64,000 nt of DNA from Pezicula radicicola. Taxonomy: Eukaryota; Ascomycota; Leotiomycetes; Helotiales; Dermateaceae. The notes under the pieces are model-generated. The model saw only the letters and a program-made list of their open reading frames with translations, ran no database searches and was not told the DNA's origin. The position numbers and the translations under genes are program-made. The stretch lies in contig PDUO01000067.1 of NCBI GenBank assembly GCA_003008705.1, positions 124,001 to 188,000 of the forward strand. Direction: 5' to 3'. Numbering within the stretch: the first letter of the stretch is position 1; every line of letters starts with the position of its first letter. Below, one piece after another: positions 1-9,790 of the stretch.

Positions 1-3000
1 ACCTCACTGTCAACAAACCCATCCCACTTCTTCAAATGATCGCTCAACCAACCATTCTTATCCGTACCTACAGTAGCTAATGGTACAGCATAGAAAACGT
101 CCAATTTACTAACTTTTCCCTTGGGTTCATAATCATGCGCAAGTCCATGTAGATTAACACTCAGAGTAGCCCAATGCATCAACTTTTCAGCATTGAGATC
201 TAACTCTCTTAATCGCTCTTCCGGAGCTCGTGCCATGACCCAAGACAAAACCTCCTCCTCGCTCAATTTATGTAAGGCTTCTGATTGCTTTACTGCGTAG
301 TCTTCTGATATGAAACCGAGGAAGTAGACAAGAGTGAGGATTGTTTCTGTCCAGTCTAGCTCTTTCATGCGGAAGCTGATGTTGGGTGGTAGATTAAATG
401 AGGCGCAGAATCCGACTTCGAGGTTAAGTCCTTCGAGCTTCTTGGCTATCTCGAATGCGATCATTCCACCGAAAGAATAGCCGCACAGAATGTAGGGGCC
501 GGTTGGTTGTGTTTTGATGATTGCTTGGACATAGGTACTACCATTTTGTCAACAAAGCTCTACGGAGTATAAGGTATGTAAACTCACTCAGTCATATGAT
601 CAAGGGACGTAAACATCTTCTCTCCAGGGTTGAAGCCTGGGGCACGAATGGCATAAACTGCCCTATCCGCGAAATATTTACTAAGATTCAAGAATATCAG
701 AATCTCACCCAATCCAGGGTGAACAAAGAATATTGGTGGTCTTCCAGGTCCATTTTGCAACTCAACAATTGGATTGTACTCTCCAGCACCCTCTTGGATC
801 TTAGCAAGCTCTTTAGACAAACCGGCAATCGATGGATTCCGCAGAATCGAAATCATGGGGATCTGGATCGTGAGAGATAAGGCTTCTTCAACTAGGTTCT
901 TGAACCGGATCAGTTGGATCGAGTCGATACCCATGTCAACCAAACTATCCTCAATGCCAACCTCCTCGTCGTCGATGCCAAATTCTTTCGAGAATACTTG
1001 GGCAATCGCTTTCTCTGTCTCATTAGATGGTGCAATACGGCGAGCTTTTACAAACGATGAGATGCGTGCCTTGGTCTGCTGGCGGTAGGTATCAAAAACT
1101 CCAGCTTCATAAGCAATCTTTAATTTCGGACGAGATAGTTTTCCAAGTGCAGACTTTGGAAGCAGTTCCAAAGTGAGTGGAACCGTATCAATTGGTTTCT
1201 TGGAGCAGTAAAGCATAGACGTCTGACTGATTTGGTTAATCGTCGTCACGAATTCTGTATCGGAAGCCATCATTTCCTCACTTGGGAGGAACACAACAAC
1301 CACTTCTTCGCTATCGCTTCCAGTAGGGAAGGTGGAGAAAACAGCTAGATATGATGGGACAATGCCAGGAATCTTTGCTTCCTCTAGAGCTGTCTCGAGT
1401 TCGTGCGAGAAGTATTTAACGCCGTTGATGATGAGGGAATCTTTCGATCGTCCACCAAGGACAAGATTCCCTAGAGAGTCAATGGCTCCTTTGTCTCCTG
1501 TTTTGAACCATCCATCTTTGGTAAAAGATTCTTCGGTGGCCTTAGGATTGTTGTAGTATTTTTTGAAGACTGCAGGACCTGACCTACTCAAAAACTCGGA
1601 TTTAGTATTCTTATTTCAGAAATATCCAAAGCCACTTCAACATGAATCAGAAATAATCAAATAAGCCACTCAAATTGAGCGACTTACCGCTACTCAAATC
1701 AAGTGAGTTACTCACATTTCTAGATTCCCGTTCTCTCCTGCTGCGAGGACAGTTCCATCGTCGGATGTGATGCGCTGGAGTACTGGCTCATTTGTCAATC
1801 CAACGGAGCAGAAGGGCAATTGCCGCTCAATTTCATAATCTGGACATTGCAAATTATAATGACAAGCTGCACATGTCTACGAAGACATCAGTGAGAGACC
1901 AGAAATAGGCAGGCTGGACTTACCTCAGTCATGCCAAAAGCAGTTCTCAAAATACTTGAAGGCCCACCCAACTTCTGAACGAGCTTGGAAAAATCCACAG
2001 CGGTCGCGACCAGGTTTGCCTCACCGCCAGATACAACATGTCTCAAAGACGAGAGGTCTATCTTTCTTGGCGCTTCTAGATTACCATAAGCTCTCACAAC
2101 AGAAGCGATGAAGAAGTTAGGTGCAAAAGCAAATGTAACTTTCTGGTCTTCGATGACGTCGAAAAATTTGACAGGGTTCCGAAGCAGCTCAAATGCAGGG
2201 ACATGGACTTGATCTGATTGTGTGAAAAGGGCGTGGAGATGGATCTCCATAAGACATGCTACATGGTCGAATCCTAGTGTAGATCAGCATGCATCCGTAC
2301 TACGAAACTCATTTCCGCAGAATATTACTTACCGATCCAATTAAAAAAGATATCTTGACGGCCAGTCTTGGTTGCTGTGGATTTTCCTTTAACTGACGCG
2401 AGCATTTGTGTATGCTCGAGAACCACAGCTTTTGCATTCCCAGTACTTCCAGAGGTGAGCATTAAGGCGGCAGGGGTATCATAAGATTTCGAGTAACCAG
2501 CATTGACAGATGCTGAAGTGTCTTCCGTTTCGCTTCCCTCGGAGTCGGTGTCAAGAGGTGGCCTAAAATAAGTTCAGTCACTTATTATTTCGCAATTGTA
2601 TTGAGGGTCTCTCATAAATTGGCTCACTTACGTGTGTAAGCCGCTACGGAGTGCAGCGAATTTGCTTGATTCTTGTACTCGGTAGGTCCCACCTTGGCCA
2701 GCAACCAATCCCAAACTAAGCATCCCCATTGTGTCCTCCAACTTGATCGATCGGTCAAGGCCAACAAAGTCAATTTCGTCAGGAAGTTCATCAGCAGGAA
2801 TGAGAGGCACTATCTTGCCCCCTGGACGAACAATAAAATGCCCTGGTTTTGGACTAATGTATTTGGCTGGTTGAACGACTTCCAAAGGCGGAGTTGGTGG
2901 GCGTTCATCCTTAGTAATGCGCCGTGTTTCGGTCTCTACACGCACTACTTTCTCAATAGTCTCCGTGTCCAAGCCTTCCACAATTGAGAGCTCCTTGAGA

Positions 3001-3451
3001 AGACGCTCAGCCGTCAAAACTTTTGGTTTTTCGAGAACTTCTTGAAGATGACGCAGATGCCGCTCAGCAGCTATCGGATCGCTGGCAAGTGGGGTCGCCA
3101 CTGCTGGTATAGCTCCAGTCGCAAGAACAGACCAGTACCATTCGACATAATCGTAGTGATTATCGAGGTGTATGAGGACAGGACGACCTTTCTCGCAGAT
3201 ATTCTGCTGCAAAAGTGCTGCAGCATTGGACTGTTCTGCGGTTAACTCTATTTCTGGATCTTCGATAGACGGCACTGTAGATTATGTGTCATAGGATATG
3301 GGGGAAAGCAACGTACTTTAACTTTGTCTAAGAGCTCTTTGTAAGTGCGCTTGATAGGCGCTTCACTACCAAGCTTGCCATAGAAGACGCAGCCATTCTC
3401 AGGAGCTTCTGTGGCAGCCTTTTCAAGCAGGTCGAGGAGGTGAAAAGCCAT
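1..3451 (-). CDS. NRPS-like synthetase, adenylation-thiolation-thioesterase (A-T-TE), 3' end outside window
   Basis: Exons read downward: 3451-3313, 3274-2632, 2562-2333, 2273-1924, 1876-1716, 1583-588 and 537-1, about 1018 codons, with perhaps 50 more beyond the edge. The order is an adenylation domain with core motif LMLTSGSTGNAKAV (near 2480-2440) and GMTETCAACH (spliced across 1923/1877), then a thiolation domain with the phosphopantetheine serine in DMGIDSIQL (near 940), then a thioesterase with nucleophile motif GYSFGG (near 470). There is no condensation or reductase domain. In this family (TdiA, atromentin, butyrolactone and aspulvinone synthetases) such enzymes activate aromatic 2-oxo acids and dimerise them to quinones or furanones. 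That the product here is of that class is inference; the substrate cannot be read by eye. The first donor (GTTGCT) is non-consensus but required by frame. The intron at 1584-1715 is unusually long and contains an 18-bp repeat array. Confidence 0.88.
1655..1717. repeat. Array 1 of degenerate 18-bp repeat, inside an intron
   Basis: Units resembling CAAGTNAGTNACTCAAAT lie head to tail. The clearest is CAAGTGAGTTACTCACAT near the right end, preceded by shorter CCACTCAAAT and CTACTCAAAT pieces. The array makes up about half of the 132-bp intron of the NRPS-like gene, whose other introns are about 40-70 bp. The same unit recurs at 5581-5697, 12263-12320, 56249-56343 and 60691-60770. Confidence 0.6.
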
Positions 3452-6400
3452 GGTTGCGTTGATTCTAAGTAGTTGTCCTCCACGAGAATGTTAATCAAGA
3501 CTGGCAACTGCAGCTTATTTGGAAAGCATTTGAGAGGGAAGGAGGGATTGTATGGGCGTTATCTGCAGCATCAGAACCAATGGTAAGTGAGGTAGAGCAA
3601 GCAAACACTTGGTTTGACTGAGTCTAGCAATGAATCCTTTCTAATTGATTGATTGATTGATTGAGATAATCTTGAAGGTCCTCATTAGATTACAAGATGG
3701 CATATCCCATCCTTTACAGTTTTCTCCAAGCGTCGGTTCCCGCGGAGCCTTTTTCTCGAGCCTCTGTAAGTTGCATACATAGTATCTGAAGTGCTTCAGC
3801 GAAGTAGCCCCGACGATCTAGCAATCTATTATCACGGACATATTACTCCATGAAGCACTCTGTACTTTGCAGACCAGCATATACAGTGACTTCTGGAATC
3901 TGGTGATTTGGTATGAAGTAAAGCTAGAGCAATGTGTAACCTAGACGCAGACGCTGCATATTGATTTATGCAAGGCGAAAGTTCAGCGGACCATGCCTGC
4001 ATGATCGGGTAAACTTGTGCGGCTGTTGGTTGGCATCTAGCGGTGAGCGGCGATAATTGATAACAGTATGGTCAAATAGAGGTAGAATGACAGCAAATAT
4101 GGAGCGATTTTTGATCCCTGAAATTTCGGGGACACATTTGGCTTCTAGAAAACTCCAAAACTCCACAACGAAAGCATGAAAACCTCCAGATTGCGAAAAA
4201 CCCACGTTTAAAATGCAAACATTTTACCACGCGCTCAATGCCACAGGAAAATCTTTCTGGGCAGATTGGTACCATGTAGTTCGCAACGCGCTGGGCTCCC
4301 ACTTTCGAGTTGCTGGAATCGGAATTGTGGGGGAAAATGCACAAACCGAGGAACCCTGAACAACTACCGGGTTGCAAAGGTGCAACCTCCCACTTGGGAT
4401 CAATACGTTGCTGCTACATGAGAGCACACGGACTGGCGCACTCGATATTCGGGTTTCCAACACTTGGGACGCGTAAAACTGCTCATTGGATAGAACGGCC
4501 CGTCCCTTTTTGACAGTTTGAATTTGGGTTAGTGCACTTGGACTAGTGAAGGTCGTGAATCTGATTAGAGGACTTCGAGCGGTCTACTTGAGCACCTATC
4601 TCGAGAGCCCTAGGCGTCTTTCGGCGGCACACATTTCTCTTATTCGAATGCAGGAGAAATCCAGGACGCTGGTCCTCGGTCAACATTGATAGTCCCAAGA
4701 GTTTGTTGTGCTCTGAAAAACCCGATTGGCAAAGGAAATGGCGGAAAATTGACATCAATCGTAAGTCAATCATTATAAGACCTGCTCCGCGGTCACGCAG
4801 CACCGCACAAGAACGAACCAAAGGGATTAAGCCCGGGTGAACGCCGATGCGTTAAAGGTCGTTCCCACTGGTAAGAGGGGTTCTTGACTAAATGGAGCCA
4901 TGGGTTCAACAGTGTTCTTGGCCCTTGAACTTCGTCCTTGACAAAGCCGGACTTCACCGAGGCATCCTTCCCGCAGCGCTACTCTCACGACATCAATCAA
5001 CTCCCAAAGTTCCGCCCACAACTGCCAAACCCTCTGTGATGAATTGAGTCCGTAGCCTATGCGACGATTTTCGTATATGCGTGTGCATTTGTTCCTGCAA
5101 CTCCTGCTGCATCCGTCCCAATTCGTCATCTATTGGTTTGTAAATAAACCAGAGCCAACACTCTCAAGGCGGCTGCTCGTAGTTTCGCCGGATCAAACTC
5201 TTGCCGCAGACGAATCATATCGTTTTCTCTGACGAAGATATCTTCCAATTTCTCATCTCAGCTTGGCATGTAATCGCAAGAGAAACGCGTAAGGTTCTGT
5301 GAGGGTATGTAGAACGAAGACGGGTAGACGCCGGCGATGTTAAGCAGCTTTGGATGAGTTCCCTCGAATGCTGATCTCATTCTGCACCTCAAACACCAAC
5401 AACTGCCCCTTCGCGATATCTTGGCCCGCTACAGCAGGGGCGCTCTCGAGGATCAATGTGGTGCAAGTGGTTGTTGCGGGTGAGTTGGTGTTGTAGTGAC
5501 AAAATGACAACCCACTGGTGGCATTGAACTCTCGCTTATGTAATGTCTCTAGTAAGCTGCGCTGTGGTGCTGCCTGTACCACTCAAAACAAGAGTTACTC
5601 AAAACAAGACACTTGCTTTAAAGAAGAAAGTTATTCAAGCCAAGTCAGTCACTCAGAGCATGTCGTTTACTTAAATCAAGTCGATAATTCAGAGCATCAT
5701 AGGTTTTTATTATAGATTATAACCACAAGAGCCATACGAAGTAAGCTTGTATAAAAAAAAGCTATAAGAAAACCAAGAATGCCAAATATCCTTCTGTTTC
5801 TAGGACCAATACAGCCCATTTTTTACTACGTTCCGATATTAGCGACAACTTATAAGTCAAATGTCCTGTAGGTACAAACACCAACGGAAGGTCTAGACCT
5901 CACATCAAAGATTATGCCGCTTCCTAGCAGTTCATACGTGGTCACCTGCGAGAAAAGGATGTCCGGAGAATCCGAGATGCATGAATATCCTTGATTGAGT
6001 TGTGCAAATCCACAGCCGTCTGCCGGATTATAGCGGTAGCATTCTCATCCTCAAAGTAGAAAGAAGGCTTAAGCTGGAACCTAGTAGCCTATTAGAGAGT
6101 AGGCTTAGGGACCAAGACCTTACGAGATAGAGGCCTACTGTAGCTTCACTGACAGATGAAGAGGGAGATGAATAGCGATGCTGGTTGACGGAATAATACT
6201 ACGGTTAAGATTTTACCCAAAAGGAAGTAAGATGTTTTGTGGGGGATGCAACAGACCTCCAAAGCATCAATGCAACTTCTTCTCCATGGCGAGAGCAAAG
6301 GGAAGAGCCAAGGCTCCTCCAGGACGATCCTCTTCCAAGAAGAATTCAAAGGCAGTTGGTACTAAGAAGAAACAACCTCAGCAAGAGCCGCGATTTTTGC

Positions 6401-6839
6401 CCATGTTATGATATGAACCTGGGGGCTAGAGCCTGGATGAATATTGGAAATAGTTTGACATATGTCAACTCTCGTGCCAAGTTCCATAAACAACCCTTGT
6501 CTTCGATTATAGTTTAAGTACAAAAATTTACTTGGTTCTCAGGAAGTGTTTCGGACGACGTTTTGGCGTACCTGATGTATATAACGGTAGCTGCTGGGGT
6601 CCGGTCCAATTTTGACAGCGTCAAAAGATGCTATCGTGAAGTGGTAGAACGAGACTTGGCTTCGGGATTTCACTGGGAGAAAACCAGCTGTTTATGATAC
6701 GATCTAGAAAATGGGTTGTGGGATGGTATCAATTCCCATCTATATTTTCTGCACGAATCACTTAGTTCACCTCTAGGTTCGTAGCCTCAAAAACATACCT
6801 ATTTCGCACCATCAACACCATCGTTAATACCCAACAACC
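3452..6839. other. Intergenic region between NRPS-like gene and thioesterase gene
   Basis: About 3.4 kb with no gene I can support. It contains the upstream region of the NRPS-like gene, a short (TTGA)n microsatellite at about 3642-3664 and repeat array 2 at 5581-5697. Open frames of up to about 100 codons occur on both strands, but none shows a recognisable domain or plausible exon structure. Confidence 0.6.
5581..5697. repeat. Array 2 of degenerate 18-bp repeat (clearest copy)
   Basis: Six consecutive units of 16-18 bp begin at the motif CAAG: CAAGAGTTACTCAAAA, CAAGACACTTGCTTTAAA, GAAGAAAGTTATTCAAGC, CAAGTCAGTCACTCAGAG, CATGTCGTTTACTTAAAT and CAAGTCGATAATTCAGAG. The spacing is an exact 18 bp for the last five. 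Divergence between units is high, so the array is old or was never homogenised. It lies in intergenic DNA. Confidence 0.75.
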
Positions 6840-7778
6840 TCAAAACCTCCCACCCATCCCCTTCGTCTTAAAATTCTTCGGAACAACAAACAAAGCCTTA
6901 GCCTCAACACAAACCCTCCCATCAAGTGTCTCCAACCGACCACTAACCCACGCCTTCCTATCCGTACTCCCCTGTTTCTCAGGAATAGCCCTCACCACAT
7001 AAAACTCATTTGTAATACTTGGCTTTAGATAATTCAGCTCCAGATTCGCCGTAACTCCTGTCCTACTGGGAAATTGATATATAGCACATCTCCCAAGCGA
7101 TTCATCCATTATAGTAGCAATAACACCTCCATGCGTAACACCCGGCCATCCCGCTAACGCACCACCGAACCAAACTACCGAGATACATTCCCCAGTTTCT
7201 TCATTGAAGAATACGCGTTGAAACCCTCCTACGCCTTGCGCACCTCCTAGTGGCCCAGTTGTAAGTCTCTGTGCGCGTTCGGTGGGATTGAAATTGGAAT
7301 ATGCGTCCCATGATATCCATTTCGGGTCTTTGGAGAGCGACTGCACAAGAGGTAGCTTTTCGGCGCGTGAGGTTAGGAATTCGACCATTAGTTTGTCTTC
7401 TGGTGTATCGGGTAATGGTAAAGGTGGAGGGGCGAGTACGAGACGGACATATTGGCCTGCTGTGAGCCCAATTATAAGGGATACTACTGCGAAGATGTAG
7501 GGTCGGAGTGATCTTTTGGGAGGTGGTGGACTTTGGGGTATAGATATAGGATCTGCGGGTTTTATGTATGGATTTGGTGAGTTGAATTGGGATCTTAGAT
7601 CGATTGGTTTCGTGGGTTCTTGAGGTGGTGGAGGACTTGAGTATTGACGGATCTGTTGATTGTGACGCAGTGCTGATCTATATACAAGACGAACTGCACA
7701 TTGTGAAGATATGCTCTTTGAAAGATGCGCAATGCGAGCAGATGAAGAGGCTATTCTTAATGGTAACTGGGTTGTCAT
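6840..7778 (-). CDS. Mitochondrial HotDog-fold thioesterase-like protein (PaaI/4HBT superfamily)
   Basis: A single exon of 312 codons. The first 55 or so residues are rich in Ser, Arg and Ala and lack acidic residues, which fits a mitochondrial presequence. A membrane segment follows at about residues 90-112 (FAVVSLIIGLTAGQYVRL), then a HotDog domain with the signature GVTHGGVIATIMDESLGR at about 213-230, the stretch that carries the active-site helix of PaaI-like thioesterases. This architecture resembles the fungal family that includes yeast Fmp10 and S. pombe UPF0644 proteins. Acyl-CoA thioester hydrolysis at the inner mitochondrial membrane is inferred from the fold; the substrate is unknown. 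It is divergently placed from the ArsH-like gene about 465 bp away. Confidence 0.85.
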   Translation of the reverse strand: MTTQLPLRIASSSARIAHLSKSISSQCAVRLVYRSALRHNQQIRQYSSPPPPQEPTKPIDLRSQFNSPNPYIKPADPISIPQSPPPPKRSLRPYIFAVVSLIIGLTAGQYVRLVLAPPPLPLPDTPEDKLMVEFLTSRAEKLPLVQSLSKDPKWISWDAYSNFNPTERAQRLTTGPLGGAQGVGGFQRVFFNEETGECISVVWFGGALAGWPGVTHGGVIATIMDESLGRCAIYQFPSRTGVTANLELNYLKPSITNEFYVVRAIPEKQGSTDRKAWVSGRLETLDGRVCVEAKALFVVPKNFKTKGMGGRF

Positions 7779-8243
7779 TTTCGCGTTTGTTGATTGTGAG
7801 GCTGAAGAAGAGCTGCATTACCGGAATGTGTTTGTTCCTCGGCAACTAGCATTCATTTGCATGCCTAAATCGCAAGGCATCGATAACCACTTAGAGACTT
7901 TCTTCTCTTTTCTTCCGATAATCATAAATCACTTACAACCTAGTTGCGGCCTGTGTAATTCTTTCCTTTTTGCATTGTCGATTAAAGCCTCAGCATGCGT
8001 TAACATTAAGAAGTTGAGTACAAAGCCAACAAAAGCATTCAGTCCTCTCGCCAAATCCAGGGGAAAGCCAAATCACAAGCGAAGGCCAGACCACTCCACC
8101 AATAGATAAAGCCCAATGACATCCTTATCGCCTCGTTTGCCTTTCCAATTTCTTCTCCCCAAACACGTAGTAACGCTTTGAAAAGAAGCCCTTAAAACTA
8201 TGAAATTCTCTTCTCTTGTTCTTCAATCTCACAAATATCCTCC
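7779..8243. promoter_or_regulatory. Divergent upstream region of thioesterase and ArsH-like genes
   Basis: A 465-bp gap between two genes transcribed away from each other, so it should hold both promoters. I see no specific motif that I can defend. Confidence 0.4.
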
Positions 8244-9244
8244 ATGAATCTTTTCTCTCCTTCTTTCCACTCGTTTCTATATAAAAGACCCATGCCACCA
8301 ATATCAAAAATGGGTCCACAACTTCTTCCATCCCAAAAGTCCAGAACACTATCCCATTGTTCCTCTCTAGCAATCTCGCAATCAGAGGACGAAACATCAA
8401 TCCGACAAAAATACCGTCCTTATCTCCTCGATCCAGCCCTCGAATCAAAAGATTGGATCTCAGAGCTCGAACTGGAAAAAACTGTGAGCATGGTAGAAGC
8501 ACATCTAGCGAGCACAAAGACTCGGTTGAAAGTCCTGGTGCTATATGGGAGTCTGAGAAAACGGTTCGTATACCTGTGGCCAAGAAATCCAAATACCAAT
8601 TCTTATAGAGTCATACTGACAATTATTACAGTTCATACTCGAAACTCATGGCCTATGAAGCCTCTCGAATCCTTCATCGCTTAGGCTGCGACGTCCGTGT
8701 CTTCAATCCCTCTTTGCTTCCTATCCGCGACTCGGTCGACGCAAATCATCCAAGCGTCATTGAACTGCGTTCACTCTCACTCTGGTCAGATGGACATATC
8801 TGGGTAACGCCCGAACAACACGGTAACCTGACAGCTGTTTTCAAAAATCAAATTGACTGGATTCCGCTCTCCGCGGGCTCGGTACGCCCTACACAAGGTC
8901 GAACGCTTGCTTGTATACAAGTCAATGGAGGAAGCCAGTCGTTTAATGCCGTGAATAGCTTGAGGATATTGGGAAGATGGATGAGGATGTTTGTTATTCC
9001 AAATCAGAGTAGTTTGCCGAAGGCATATACTCAGTTTGAGGATGAGGGAGGGGATGGAAGTGGCGCGGCGAGACTTTTGCCCAGTGGAAATAGAGATCGC
9101 CTTGTCGATGTCATGGAGGAGTTCGTCAAGTATATTATTGTCATGAAGCCTCATTTTGAGCTTTTCGGGGATCGGTATAGTGAGAGAATGGAGAGGCTTG
9201 AGAAGAAAGAGAGGGAAGCCAGTAAGATTTCTAAGGCTATGTAG
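8244..9244 (+). CDS. arsH: ArsH-type NADPH-dependent FMN reductase
   Basis: Two exons, 8244-8563 and 8632-9244 (intron 68 bp), give 310 residues. The joined sequence has the flavodoxin-like FMN phosphate loop LYGSLRKRSYSKLMAYEA spanning the splice, the conserved WSDGHIWVTPEQHGNLT segment and IDWIPLSAGSVRPTQGR, all hallmarks of ArsH. Members of this family are flavoproteins that oxidise trivalent organoarsenicals or reduce quinones with NADPH. The start is uncertain: ATGs at 8292 or 8310 would shorten the N-terminus, which is not conserved in the family. No arsenate reductase, arsenite efflux pump or methyltransferase of the arsenic type is nearby, so a role in arsenic resistance is not supported by context. 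It is convergent with the next gene. Confidence 0.88.
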
Positions 9245-9790
9245 GAGAATGTCCTGAGGTTAAACTGAACCTGATTGAACCTATCACCAACATTTTTATG
9301 GCCTTGAACAAGATTTATCTCAATTGTATCTGTTGCCTTGAAAGGCAACTCGGAAACCGTTACGGTTTACTGGCTGTATAGCTCATAAAGCCAGATTAAA
9401 ATGGTTCTAATTACAATTCATCATAGCGATGGTCCTCAAAGTTGTGATAGTATTTTTTGGGTTTTCCAGATGCTCAACTTCAGAGAAAATCAAGCAACGA
9501 GTGATCTCTGCCGGCTGATTGCTTCGAGATGATGTATGCACTATCTAAAGCAAATCGAATCTGCTCAGGTGTCTGATTTCTACAATAATAATCAGCTTTG
9601 GCTTATTCGTCGTGTGGCGATTACTTGCAGTTATATATTCATCCTTAAGGTTAAAAAGTAAGCCCAGGTCAAAGGGTCTCAGACTTGAGTCCTCAAGAGA
9701 GTTCAATGACGAAGCTGTGGCTTTCGGAGCTTTGTGCCGACGTCTCGGCAGAGGAATTAGCCGAACTTTTACGTTCGAGTTATGAATATC
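9245..9790. other. Convergent intergenic region
   Basis: About 550 bp between the 3' ends of the ArsH-like gene and the Zn2Cys6 regulator. It must hold both polyadenylation regions. Nothing else is recognised. Confidence 0.5.

Noticed and set aside
6178..6411. Small open frame rich in Lys, Pro and Gln (77 codons, plus strand)
   Set aside because: Low-complexity basic composition, no start context or domain, and an overlapping frame of similar length; not distinguishable from chance.
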